The notes under the pieces: generated by a model
Database searches by the model: none
What the model was told of the DNA's origin: nothing
Seen by the model: the letters and a program-made list of their open reading frames with translations, nothing else
Shown: in pieces, positions 9,736-19,640 of the stretch
Position numbering within the stretch: the stretch's first letter is position 1
Layout of the letters: each line of letters starts with the position of its first letter
Assembly (NCBI GenBank): GCA_963585895.1
Contig: OY757916.1
Location: 18,841,223-18,905,222 of the forward strand
Length of the DNA stretch: 64,000 bases
Source of the DNA: Sepioteuthis lessoniana
Taxonomy: Eukaryota > Mollusca > Cephalopoda > Myopsida > Loliginidae
Reading direction: 5' to 3'
Program-made: the position numbers and the translations under genes

Positions 9736-10070
9736 TCTAATAGGATAACAGTTCCACAACATACTTCCGACGATGCAGGTTCAATCCCAACAACAGGTAA
9801 GAATAACAAGGAATATTCATTATAACTTAGCTCTTGTAACAAGTCATGGTTAGCAGATTTGGAACAGTCAACCCTTGTAGTTCAAATAAAAGTGTTCAGT
9901 TCAAAACTCTGTGTGAACTTCCAAGTTCGACATGAAACACCTGAAGAAGGCCAAATGACACATCGGCCGAAACGTCGTGAATACAACAATAAAGATGAGA
10001 TCAATAGTCCGAACATTCTAATAACAATTATCAAACTTCATCACAGAACTTTAGACAAGTAATCTAGATA
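9736..10070 (+). repeat. interspersed repeat with CGGCCGAAACGTCG motif
   Basis: The segment CCTGAAGAAGGCCAAATGAC...CATCGGCCGAAACGTCG is partly repeated at 10,950-11,030 (GAAGAAGACTGG...CGGCCGAAATGTGG), followed in both by AATAGTCCGAACAT or AATAGTCCAAATAT. The CTGAAGA and GAAAC words look hammerhead-like, but no stem I or III can be drawn, so I do not call a ribozyme. Confidence 0.45.
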
Positions 10071-10129
10071 ATTTTGGATCTATTTAACATTTAGCAAAAA
10101 GAAGGAGGAGGTAAACGTGCGTTTAACTG

Positions 10130-10400
10130 GTTATACAGTCAATTGGAATCTATTATCTAAAAAGGTATTGTACGGAGTGTTGTATAAAATACGATATCAT
10201 TAGAAATATATCGGTTATTATAGAAAAATTTATATCAATTCCAGATAAGGAAAAGGTACAAATCTTTCTGATTCTAATAATATAACTTGACCAATTTTTA
10301 TTTAAATCACCTCAAGTCTTAATAGCGTGTGTAGAAACAAATTAAAATTCTGTTTAATGTTTAAACAACTTTTCTTTTCCAGGGAATGGTATTTCTGTAC
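10130..10400 (+). repeat. interspersed repeat K, copy 1
   Basis: AGAAACAAATTAAAATTCTGTTTAATG and TTTAAACAACTTTTCTTTTCC recur, partly inverted, at 17,045-17,340. The family is AT-rich and non-coding, and its class is unknown. Confidence 0.4.
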
Positions 10401-10404
10401 CTAA

Positions 10405-10900
10405 ATGGAAAAAAACATAAAACATTTTTTATTTATATCATGCATCTTCATTGATGCATCGGGATGGGTCATCAGTGATGTTTCCTTTGGTTTCATGGGG
10501 GGTTTCGGGTCTTGCAACATCAGACCCCCTCACCCAAATGACCCAGTTGGCATTGATCTTACCCCAATTCCCATCCCGGCAGCTAACCTGCGCATCCACA
10601 CAAGGAGAAAAAAAATGACTACAGAAAAGGCTCTATATATAATTTTGCAACAGCCAATCAGAGCTAAGCTCTTCTGATGACTTCTAAATCTTTCCTTTAA
10701 AAATCGGGAGGCCACATTACTCTTGCTTTTCGGCCACAATGACGTCGTTATTCGGCTATTTGTTCACTCCTGTATGTATTTCTTCCTTTTTCCTTCTTTT
10801 ATTAAATATACAATTTTGTGTACATTCAACTGATGCTGTTAAAATTTATGATCACTTGAACGAGAATTGGTCAAGTTATTCGATAACGAAATGATATCGA
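10405..10900. other. GC-richer promoter-like segment, unassigned
   Basis: A GC-rich hairpin word pair GGGGGTTTCGGGTC and GACCCCC lies at about 10,497-10,530. On the minus strand an inverted CCAAT box (GATTGGCTG, near 10,650) sits about 15 bp before TATATATAG. This could be an LTR or other promoter, but no ends or duplicates were found. Confidence 0.3.
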
Positions 10901-10924
10901 ATTTTCTTAAACACCCAGTATAAT

Positions 10925-11684
10925 GATTCCTAAACAGTAATTCAAAAACACATGAAGAAGACTGGAGTGCGTATCGGCCGAAATGTGGTGAGTATACTAT
11001 GAAGATGAAGACAATAGTCCAAATATGTTAAGAGATAAAAACAATTCAAAAGAATGTTATATTTTTTGATAATTTTTAGTTTTAGATGATATACTTACTC
11101 AGCTATGAATTTTCAATATTAAAACGGGCTTCTGCCAAATCTTGTGCTTTTTTTCTTCTTTTCTTTCTTTTGATGATTTTTCATTCAAAAACAAACTGCC
11201 TGGTACCTGCAAGAAATTCAAATGAAATAAAAGAATTTTCAATACTAGCATTAAAAAAAAACAATTGAATAATAGCATAATAATGAGGTATAAAAATAAA
11301 TGCAAAAAATGGGGAAAAAAGAAAAGAAAGAAATAGTTATTAAACAAAAAAATGATGAACGTCATTTGGAAAAAGAAACATTAGATGACAAAGATTCAAT
11401 AGATGGTTGACAAGTAAAAAATAAGCATTGTAATGATATTTCGACGCCTATTTTCCATCTTTCTCGGCATTCCGCAGATGGAAAGCATCCGTTTGTAATC
11501 TAACATGGCAGATTAGGACAAAGTCTCACTACCAATCAAAAAATAAATATTAGTCATACTTCCCTTAGAAGTAAATGACATTTAATAAAACATATATTAA
11601 GTTCAATATGAAATCACATCCTATTTATAGAATTTATGCTTTAAGTAACTGCATATAGATAGATAAGGAGAAGTAAAGTTAGCA
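10925..11684. other. motif fragment and unassigned AT-rich DNA
   Basis: Apart from the CGGCCGAAATG fragment at 10,950-11,030 I see nothing recognisable. The open frames near 11,100-11,365 are AT-rich noise. Confidence 0.4.
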
Positions 11685-11943
11685 ACTGGATCTTAGCTTA
11701 GTGGGTAGAGTGTTTGCCAATGTTCCGGGAAATCCGGGTATCAACCCCAGGTCGCGTCAACCAAAGACTTTTAAAATGGTACTTGATACCTCCTTGCTTA
11801 ACACTCAGTGATATAAGGTACGTATCAAGGGTAAAGTGGGGCAATCTAGGGAAAGGAATAACGTCCTCCTCTACACCTCAGTGTAGTAGCTATTGAAAAG
11901 GGAGCCTTCTGGTGTCCCTCGACTTCAGTCGCAAACTTTACTT
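11685..11943 (+). mobile_element. SINE-A, plus copy of a tail-to-tail pair
   Basis: The A box region TTAGCTTAGTGGG is at 11,693-11,705, followed by the body and a tail AACTTTACTTTT. A 16-bp piece of a minus SINE-A 3' end (AAGTAAAGTTAGCAAC) lies just left of it. That suggests this copy landed in the 3' end of the neighbouring minus copy. Confidence 0.8.
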
Positions 11944-12197
11944 TTAAAATTGGCGACCATAGTCGAGGGTGACCCGAAGGCTCCTTTTTCGATAGCTACT
12001 ACACCGAAGTATAGGGGAGGGCGCTAATCTATTATCAGGATTGCTCAACTACCCTTGATTCTCATCTTATAGTGATGAGTGCTTAGCAAGGCGGCATCAA
12101 GTAGCATTTTTGAGTCTTTGGTATGACTCGACCTGGGATTGAACCTCTGTCTCCCGGACAATTAGCGAACACTCTACTCATTGGGCCAAGTACGCAG
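11944..12197 (-). mobile_element. SINE-A, minus copy of a tail-to-tail pair
   Basis: A full body in minus orientation from the B box (GAGGTTCAATCCCAGG) at right to the conserved 3' end TCGACTATGGTCGCCAAT at left. Together with the plus copy it forms an inverted repeat of about 250-bp arms with almost no spacer. Confidence 0.8.
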
Positions 12198-12427
12198 TAA
12201 TTATTGTTTTTTAGTTCAGATTTGGATACTTAAAACTTCAGGATTTTTCCCAAAACTAAAGCTGCTTGATAATCTGTTGAAAACGCGACGAAACATTATT
12301 TGAAGACCGTTCTGAAAAGAGAACGTGTTGCTGGGATAAGCGCATGTGGTCTCAACGGGTCTACTTTGAAAAGCACTAAAGCACCATTCCTGATTTATTT
12401 TATCCGAGATTAGATTTCCAGTAGCCA
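12198..12427. other. unassigned; 70-codon minus open frame
   Basis: An open minus frame (12,216-12,428) has no recognisable motif and no splice context I can defend. It directly abuts the LINE fragment. Confidence 0.3.
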
Positions 12428-12922
12428 TGTCGGTACTGCTGCATGGTTACAACACATGGACTCAACGAAACACAGGAAGAAAAAAGCTAGATGGTAACTA
12501 CATATGAATGCTGCATGCTGTTTTAAACAGATCCTGGAAGCAGCACCCCAATAAACAGCAGCTGTACGGCCACTTACGTCCCATTTCACAAACCATTAAA
12601 GTAGTAATTTAGTAAACAGATTGCTCACTTGTAGCACAAGGCCATGTCGGTGGGGCACCCAATGAGAATCGAACTCACTCGTGAATGTTTGCTAGTCTAG
12701 CTTGCTAAAACTTACACCACCAGAGGTGCCCAACCATCGAAGTATAGTGACCAAGACATGTTGGGAACTGCTAAAGAGAAATAACGACCTTCTTCGATGG
12801 ACTCCTACTCATGGAAACATCAGCTCTGCACGGACACTGGATACTGTCTAGAGAACTTGCTAAGAACAATGACTGATAGGGAACCCGTGCTGTCGGCACG
12901 GGATGATGATGATGATGATGAA
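12428..12922 (+). mobile_element. GAT-tail LINE, 3' fragment, split by SINE-E
   Basis: SVLLHGYNTW, KKLDGNY, MLHAVLNRSWKQHP and QLYGHLRPI are readable before the insertion, and TGYCLENLLRTMTDRE after it. The (GAT)n tail is at 12,902-12,921. It is older than the copies at 15, 32 and 41 kb, judging by its substitutions. Confidence 0.8.
12604..12732 (-). mobile_element. SINE-E (tRNA-like) inserted in LINE
   Basis: Flanked by an imperfect 12-bp duplication ACCATTAAAGTA / ACCATCGAAGTA. In minus orientation the ends GGGCACC and GGTGCCC form a perfect 7-bp acceptor-like stem. GGTGGTGTAAG is the A box region, and GTGAGTTCGATTCTCAT makes a T-arm with a 7-nt loop. A short tail with ATGGCCTTGTGCTACAAG follows. 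Other copies are at 26,035 and 36,236. Confidence 0.75.
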
Positions 12923-13119
12923 AGCACCTTTGCTTGTTTTACATTGATATTACATACTAACATACTTACCGTAGAGGCATCGTATATTTGAATAGTAGTT
13001 GAAGCACCCCTCTACGCCGGGTAAGAGATTAAAAAAACTCAAGGCAAGACTACCACTAATTTCAAAATTAATAATTTACTGTTGTATATAGGAATTGTAA
13101 CTACAACAGTTTAATCCAT

Positions 13120-13253
13120 TTCATATGAACCCCCATATCCCTCCCAGCTCTGGGTTAAATAGTACCATTACGATCTTTCAACAAGTTTGGCTTTGGCATT
13201 AAATAACCCACGAAGACTGATATGGCATTAAACAAAGAAACCAAACTGAACTA
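13120..13253 (+). mobile_element. SINE-B, 3' half
   Basis: Contains GGGTTAAATAGTACCATTAC, the hairpin GGCATTAAATAACCC...TGATATGGC and the AAACAAAGAAACCAAACTGAAC tail. Confidence 0.75.
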
Positions 13254-13480
13254 AACTGTAGAATACACCGACTGCATCCCTACAGAAGGGTAAGACCCCC
13301 CCCACTCCACAGAGAGTATCCTAGATATGACACTAAACTGAATTTGATAATGTGGAGCTAAGGGGAATGAGGAGTATCTCTTCACCACCATTACTCCCAG
13401 GTCTACTCAGACTTTAGGGATAGTATCTGTTAGGGTCCCAGCTCTGAGTCAAATAAAACTGTTCGGTCTTTTACTATGAA
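13254..13480 (+). mobile_element. family D head
   Basis: CTGTAGAATACACCGACTGC, AGGGTAAGACCCCCCC and GTCAAATAAAACTGTTC. It follows a SINE-B tail immediately and stops at an (ATT)n tract. Confidence 0.75.
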
Positions 13481-13937
13481 TAATAATTATTATTATTATC
13501 AACTCATTAAAGTTTTCACATCAGCGTTAGCTGATGGTCTTTCACTGGACTTTGAGTGACAGCAAGTCTCCTCAAGTCTTCAGGACTCTTCTCAGTATTT
13601 TTGCCGTTCTCAATAATGTAGTAGTTTGGATTGTCTCCACTCGTCCGCTAACTTCCAAGTCCTCCAATCTCTTTAGTAATCCTTTAGTTACTGTTCCAAA
13701 CGCACCAATTACAATTGGTATAATTGTAACCTGCATGCTCTATATTTTTTTCAATTCCCTTGCAAAGTCGAGGTACTTATCCTTCTTTTCACATTCTTTC
13801 AGTTTTATTCTGTGGTCAGCCGGGACAGCAAAGTCGACTATTTTGCAAGTTCTCTTTTTTGTTATTGATTATTATTAGTCTGGACTTCTGGCCGGGATTA
13901 GGTGATCCGTTTGTGTGTTATTATTATTATTATTATT
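13481..13937 (-). mobile_element. REL LINE, 3' fragment between two (ATT)n tracts
   Basis: The minus frame encodes the endonuclease end and C-terminus (PIVIGAFGTVTKGL, DLEVSGRVETIQTT, then LRTAKILRRVLK-like). It keeps SPD in the catalytic PD position. The element's 3' end is GTGAAAACTTTAATGAGTTG, directly followed on the minus strand by (AAT)n. At its 5' side it is truncated right at another (ATT)n (13,918-13,937). Confidence 0.8.
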
Positions 13938-14159
13938 AAACAGAAATATTTGTGTTAAATACCAAAACTTGAATACTTTAAATTATTTAACTTTGTGCCA
14001 GCATATAAGCTCAAAAAATCTTACCAACAAATTATTTATTTACAAATTAAATATATGCCACCTGCAGCTATATAGTTCTTCTCCCTTGATCATTGCATAT
14101 TGTTAGACATCCATTCTCAAAGAGATCCAGCTTTTACATTGAGAAAAAATAAAATCACA

Positions 14160-14345
14160 ACCTTGAAATACACAGAGACACACACAGAGACACACACACA
14201 CACACTTATATATATATATATATATATAACAAAAACAAGTTCTTCAGAAGGTAATTTTATTTATATTTAAATTATTTGCCACGCTAAACGTTCCGGGTTT
14301 TTTAAATATAAAATCATTAAACCTTGGTCAGGGCGTTTGAGTTGT
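14160..14345. repeat. (CA)n/(TA)n tract and interspersed repeat H
   Basis: The microsatellite at 14,165-14,228 is followed by a segment whose minus strand reads CGCCCTGACCAAGG...AAAAAACCCGGAACGTTTAGCG. It is homologous to 18,130-18,200 and, more weakly, to 49,541-49,620. Confidence 0.5.
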
Positions 14346-14547
14346 TATATGAAACGAAAAAATGAAAAAGTTTTTAACGTTCTATTTCTGTTTTTTTTTT
14401 GTTTTTTTTTTTCTATTTCTGTTGTTATATCGTCGGATTTACTTCCGGTTTTCCCGGTTATATATCGGTTAATAAGAAAACTAAATTTCAAGTTTTTGTC
14501 TGTCATCTTTAATGGGATTATATATATTTATATATATGTATGACCCT

Positions 14548-14752
14548 ATTGGGCTCATTGGCCTAGTGGGTAGAGTGTTCGCCACTGGTACTTGATACCT
14601 CCTTGTGTAACACTCTGAAGTATAAGGTACGTATCAAGGGTAAAATGGTGCAATCAAGGGAAAGAAGTAGCGCCCTCCCCTACACCTCGGTGTGGAAGCT
14701 GTTGGAAAAGGAGCCTTCTGGTCGCCCTCGACTACGGTGGCCAACTTTACTT
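14548..14752 (+). mobile_element. SINE-A lacking its B box
   Basis: The A box TGGCCTAGTGG is perfect, but about 60 bp including the B box is missing between GTTCGCCACTGG and TACTTGATACC. The 3' half is well preserved. Loss of the B box means this copy cannot itself be an efficient pol III gene. Confidence 0.85.
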
Positions 14753-15052
14753 TTTTACAACTTTATGACCCTATAAAAGATGATAGAAAAAGACTTGAAG
14801 TTCGGTTTTTTATTCGCCTATTTTTGTTCACGAGTGAGATCTTGGAAATGAGGTAGAAGGCTGGTTAGTAATTGTCCTAAATCTTTGATATTACAACCAA
14901 ACTACATGTTCTTTCAATCTTCGTGTGTTATTTGTCGAGGGTGTACGTGCGACCGTGCCTTGGATTATGCGATGTTTTATAGGATCAAGGAATATTTTCA
15001 ACAAGAGCGTTTTATTGCGAGGAGTTGACATTGTATTTGAACGCGCAGTACG
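14753..15052. other. unassigned DNA
   Basis: No repeat or motif recognised. The 74-codon plus frame starting at 14,925 runs into a family D tail and is not a gene. Confidence 0.5.
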
Positions 15053-16140
15053 TCGGTTGGTTGGTTGGATTATGATGTATCAACCCTTTTTGAGTCATTT
15101 AACGCTGAATTTGGTCATTTTGATAAAAGTTTTAAACAATTCAGTTTAGCATAATTACAGTTTTTTCTTTACGCACAGGTGTCAAACCAGTTCTGTTTCA
15201 GACATTTCTCTTTGGCATAAGTACGTAGTTAAAACACCCAGTTAAATGTCATCATCATCATATCGCGCTGGTAGCACGGATATCCCTGACCCTCTCTCGC
15301 CACTCCTCCCTATCGTTCATCGCCTTAGGTAGGTCTTCAAGACAACATCCCGTATCCTCACATAGCTGCTGAATGTATGTTCGTGCTGGTCGTCCTGCTT
15401 TTGCACGGCCATGTGTAGGGGTCCATAAGAGTACATCTCTTATGAGTTCGTCCCAGCTTCTCCAGCAGTGTCCTGCATGTCTGGTTCGTCTAACTTGAAT
15501 AGTCTTCGTGATAGGGGGCAGGTGGCCGTACAGTTGGTGTCTTGTGGGGTGTTGCTGCCAGGACTTGTTCAAGATTGCACGTAGCATTCTTGTGTAATTG
15601 CCGTCTAGCTTCTTCTCCAGCCGTTTTGTTAGCGTCCATGTAGTGCATCCATATAGCAGTATCGATGTGACCGCTGCCTGGAAGAAACTGCGTTTCATTT
15701 TATCGGTTAGGTCTGATTTCTACATAATCGATAGCCTATTGATAGCTCATAGGCCTCTATGTTAATGCACACAAAACGGAATATATGTGCTATAATCAAA
15801 CGGGGGACATCTCCACTCTAAAAGGAACCCCTCTTAAACTAGTAGACAAATTCACTTACCTAGGAAGCAGTTAAATGTAAAAGCAGTTAATTTCAAACAA
15901 TTCAGTTTAACGCTATTGCACAGTTCTATTTGACCTATAGATAGGACCCTATCAGGTGCTACCTCTCCGAGTCAGGCTGGACATCGGAACGATGGCAATG
16001 AAGGGGTACCCCTCATTCCCCAACGCTCCAGCATTACTTAAGCCTCACCGGATTGTTTAGTTTCATATCTAAGACACTCGTTAGGGGGGTCGTTCCCCTC
16101 TGCAGAGACGCTGTCAGTGTATTCTGCAGTCCCAGCTTAC
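15053..16140 (-). mobile_element. family D, full length, split by a LINE
   Basis: In minus orientation the head (CCAGCCG..., CTGCAGAGGGG) lies at 15,935-16,140, the tail array at 15,868-15,935 and 15,090-15,248, and the hairpin tail with GGTTGGTT at 15,053-15,090. The GAT-tail LINE interrupts the array. Confidence 0.75.
15250..15867 (-). mobile_element. GAT-tail LINE with 5' inversion
   Basis: Flanked by a perfect 11-bp duplication CAGTTAAATGT (15,239-15,249 and 15,868-15,878). The minus part (to about 15,749) encodes MKRSFFQAAVTSILLYGCTT through RVRDIRATSAI with the (GAT)n tail. The remaining 120 bp (15,750-15,867) is in plus orientation and matches the stretch just upstream in the LINE (LHVNAHKT to KFTYLGSS), with about 50 bp lost at the joint. 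This is the classic twin-priming product. The 146-codon frame is intact, so the copy is young. Confidence 0.9.
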
Positions 16141-16399
16141 TAGTGGGGGGCACTGTGTGTTGGTAATGGTTTGAATGTGTAGAATTCACAGATCAGGATC
16201 ACGTGTCTATGAATCACCAAAACTGTGGAGCTATATACCTGTGTAAGATGCACTTACGTATTGTGACTCCTAAATTTAATAAGATTTAGGTGTGGAGAAT
16301 TTGTTTTTTTCATATGAATTATTTCTCGCATTTGGAATTTTTTTACAATTCGTGCTGTTTAAGGTTTTTGTGTTATCGACAAAAACTTTCCTAATATTA

Positions 16400-16650
16400 C
16401 ATCACCATAACACCCCAACAAATTTTAGTAAACACCAGAAAATTATTTTCATTCAACGAATGGATATGCTGTCATCAGTTCATTTTTCGTCGATTCTTTT
16501 TTTGCATATCAACTCAATCGAAAAACTATTTTCAAAACTATCAAAAAATTTTCTCTGGAAAAACATTTCTTCTGACAATGATGTATATGACAAAACTAGT
16601 TGAGAACAATCAAAATATAAATAGAGCACAAAAGAAATATTCCTATCTGT
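16400..16650 (+). repeat. interspersed repeat G, copy 1
   Basis: AAAATTATTTTCATTCAACG at left and AAAAGAAATATTCCTAT at right match, in opposite orientation, 31,330-31,555 and 52,930-53,160. The element contains a CTGACAATG...AAAACTAGTTGAGAAC word related to a hammerhead-like core in the 31-kb copy. Confidence 0.55.
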
Positions 16651-16668
16651 CTAATCACTTTTTTATCT

Positions 16669-16669
<1 letters not shown>

Positions 16670-16708
<39 letters not shown>
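16670..16708. repeat. (TA)n(GA)n microsatellite
   Basis: A TA tract joined to a GA tract. Confidence 0.9.
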
Positions 16709-16711
16709 TTG

Positions 16712-17007
16712 TAACGGTGTATGGTTGTCACTACACTATCTCACTTGATGGGTTTGTGACAGACCAAATGCGGTATAATTTGAAGAGTGCTCAATATCTG
16801 TGATAGAGCTATTATATAATAATAATAATAGATAAATGTATATTAGTTTTTATATCTATTTAATAGCAGGGATGCTAATCTGCGACCACTGGTTTCATGC
16901 CCTCTTATTACGGCAATCATCGTGCACAGAAAGCTTTCTCTTCATGACGATTGGAATGAAACCAGTGGTCGCAGATAAGCATCTGTGTGATTAGATATAT
17001 ATAAAAA

Positions 17008-17042
<35 letters not shown>
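16712..17042 (+). repeat. interspersed repeat F with fold-back end
   Basis: The first part (GGTTGTCACTA, GTGCTCAATATCTGTGATAGAGC) matches 34,145 and, inverted, 59,100-59,200. It ends in an inverted repeat whose arms (about 16,845-16,900 and 16,950-17,015) share CTGCGACCACTGGTTTCAT and TTAGTTTTTATAT. A (TA)n tract closes it. Confidence 0.65.
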
Positions 17043-17044
<2 letters not shown>

Positions 17045-17047
<3 letters not shown>

Positions 17048-17340
17048 GGGTTGTTTCAGAAAAATCTATATCTTTTCTTAATAACTTGCTCAATTCTTGC
17101 TTATATGATCTCAAATTTTAATGGCATGCGCAGAAACAACTACGAATTTCAGAATTTTACAATTAAAATTCTATTCTTTTTTTCTTTTCAGATATAGAAA
17201 TTTCATTCACTAGAAAAGAAAGGTTGTTTAAACATTAAACATATAATTTGAGTTGTTTCAACACATAGCGTTCAAATTTGAGACCCTTTTTTAAGAATTC
17301 GTCAAGTTGTTCGATCACGAAATCATATGTATATATAATC
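17045..17340. repeat. interspersed repeat K, copy 2
   Basis: Contains GTTGTTTAAACATTAAACAT and CGCAGAAACAACTACGAATTTC, parts of which recur inverted within the segment and at 10.1-10.4 kb. Confidence 0.45.
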
Positions 17341-17399
17341 TGAACTTAATTTTTGTCATTCGTTAGATTTTAAGTTCTTAAATTACCTAAGATATACAG

Positions 17400-17755
17400 A
17401 ATGGATTTAACGATTTTATTCCTGTGTTCGCTTTATTATTATAATTATTCACTGTATCAGGAACTGTCCTGTATTTCATTATTGAATCGTCAAAAGTGAT
17501 AAATGATAATCAATAATTTTCAAACGGCAATCGTAAAATATCAACATAAACCCAGAGTTGAAGAATGGCTTAAAACTTGCAGGATTATTAATTCTTCCCA
17601 TTCATTTTCCATGTTTAGCGAAATCGTTTTTAATAAAATTCGATCACATTAGAATCAAAGCATGAATTTACCGAAATATAAAACTTAGAGTATATATCTA
17701 GATATTAAAATTCTCCAAGATTTTCAAACCAACGGGAATACAAGTCGAGCAATAT
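17400..17755 (+). repeat. interspersed repeat L, copy 1
   Basis: TCAGGAACTGTCCTGTATTTCATTATTGAATC and CCCATTCATTTTCCATGTTTAGC are shared with 30,830-31,210. It is non-coding and its class is unknown. It is cut at right by a LINE insertion. Confidence 0.6.
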
Positions 17756-18071
17756 TGAACAGGTCCTGGCGTTGCACCCCAGAAGACACCAACTATACGG
17801 TCACTTGCTTTCCATCACGAAAACTATACAAGTTAGACGAACCAGACACGCAGGACACTGCTGGAGAAGCAAGGACGGACTCATCAGTGATGTACTCCTA
17901 TGGACCCCCGCATATGGCCAAGCAAAAGCAGGACGACCAGCTCGAACATACATACAACAGCTATGTGAGGATACGGGATGTAGCCCTGAAGACCTGCCAA
18001 AAGCGATGAATGATAAGGAGAAGTGACGAGAGAAGGTCAGGGATATCCGAGCTAGCGGCACGACATGATGA

Positions 18072-18075
<4 letters not shown>
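17756..18075 (+). mobile_element. GAT-tail LINE, short 3' fragment
   Basis: [40 protein letters not shown] and [20 protein letters not shown] are readable. The tail is GATGATGAT running into a (TA)n tract. Confidence 0.85.
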
Positions 18076-18135
<60 letters not shown>

Positions 18136-18246
18136 GCGTCCTGATGTATTTGTAATACTTAAAAACCGAAACGCTTAATGATGGCAAATTATTCAAACTA
18201 TAAAGTCCTTCTCCGATGACCGTGTGTATTTTTATATTCGTACAGT

Positions 18247-18280
<34 letters not shown>
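18076..18280. repeat. (TA)n tracts flanking repeat H copy
   Basis: TA tracts at 18,076-18,131 and 18,250-18,280 enclose a segment with GCGTCCTGATG and CCGAAACGCTT. It shows a 6-bp outer stem AAGCGT/ACGCTT and a partial hammerhead core in which A9 is replaced by T. Confidence 0.6.
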
Positions 18281-18427
18281 GCAATAAAATATATATGTTA
18301 AATCAAGTAACTCAGCGTCCCTGGTAATTTTTCTTTTGGTAAACATATGCAACCACTTAAGATGCATATTAGTAAATATTGAAAGTTTTCATGATTTCAA
18401 AGTCAGCAGCAAACATTAAATTATGAA

Positions 18428-18438
18428 ATATATATATG

Positions 18439-18510
<72 letters not shown>

Positions 18511-18512
18511 GC
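18428..18512. repeat. (TA)n(TG)n microsatellite
   Basis: TA tract followed by a long TG tract. Confidence 0.95.
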
Positions 18513-18616
18513 ATATATTCTAATAATGAAATAGATATCAGTATACTTTAAGTTATCAAAAAACCACTCAGCATGACGCAATCTAGTCACAAAAATATGC
18601 TACCTGAATAAATATA

Positions 18617-19340
18617 TTTCCCAGTCGGCTGGGGCTGTAAAATACACCGACTGCATCTCTGTAAAGGGGAAAGTGTCCTCGAAAAGTCTCTAAACAATCT
18701 GATGGTGAGACTCCAGTAATGCTGGAGCTTTGGGGAATACGGAGAACCACATTATTGCTATCGCTCCCAGGTCCACTCAGGCCCGGATTAGTAACACCTT
18801 ATAGAGTCCTCTCTAAGGGTCAAATAGAACTAAACTGTGTGCTTGTGCTAAACTGAGTTGTTTGAAATAGAACTGTTTTGGCATTTAACTGTGCGTAAAC
18901 CAAAAACTACTTATGCTAAACTGAATTGTTTAAAATAGAACTGTTTTCAACATGTCAACTGTATACTTATGCTAAATTGAATTGTTTGAAATAGAACTGT
19001 TTTGACATTTGACTATGTGTAAACAAAAAAATATACCCATGTTAAACTGAATTATTTGGTTTGGTTGTTTAATTTAATTTCTTTGTAGGTTATTTAATGC
19101 CAAAGCTATTCTCCTAGAAAAACAGTAGTGGTACTATTTAACCCATAGCAGGGAGGATAAGGGGGTTCATACATTTCCCAAGGGTATTTGCCCGAAAGTG
19201 AACGTAATAGCGCGACTAGAGTACGAACTAGCGTACTACGATTCCGCAGTCCATCGCTTTAACCATTACACCACAAGGACACACACCCTGAATTATTTGT
19301 AAGGGTTGATACGCCGTAAAACAAAACAATCAACCAACCA
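18617..19340 (+). mobile_element. family D, interrupted by SINE-B
   Basis: A good head (CCCAGTCGGCTGGGGCTG) is followed by three or four tail units and the hairpin tail. The last unit is split by SINE-B. Confidence 0.85.
19059..19287 (-). mobile_element. SINE-B inserted in family D
   Basis: Flanked by a 12-bp duplication CTGAATTATTTG (19,047-19,058 and 19,288-19,299). The tRNA head, conserved middle and hairpin tail are all present in minus orientation. Confidence 0.9.
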
Positions 19341-19640
19341 ACTGAATAAAGATAAAGTTTCTAAAAAAGAATCTTGATATAGCACACATACCTTAGGACG
19401 GCACTCTAATCCATTAGGCCACAGGAACGAGTTCGAATCTCGTCGGATGTCATTTCTTTATTCACTTTTTCATACCGCTTACCTCCTTTGTCGAAGGGAA
19501 TACCAATCTAGAATATTATAATTACAAAACAATAAAATTAGAAAAACTAATCAAAACCGAATAATGAAATTACTTCATCTCACTATTTAAACAACTTTAC
19601 ACAATTTATCTAACAAAATGCGTAAAGAATTGTCTGCAAT

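Noticed and set aside
9950-9990. Hammerhead ribozyme
   Set aside because: CTGAAGA and GAAAC are present but an extra A breaks stem II and stems I and III cannot be drawn.
12216-12428. 70-codon minus-strand gene
   Set aside because: No recognisable domain, no splice sites, and it directly adjoins a LINE fragment.
12604-12732. A functional tRNA gene
   Set aside because: The anticodon arm is not regular, it has a target duplication and shared tail, and it recurs as a SINE.
18131-18180. Hammerhead ribozyme
   Set aside because: The outer stem pairs, but A9 of the core is replaced and no stem III with a cleavage site follows.
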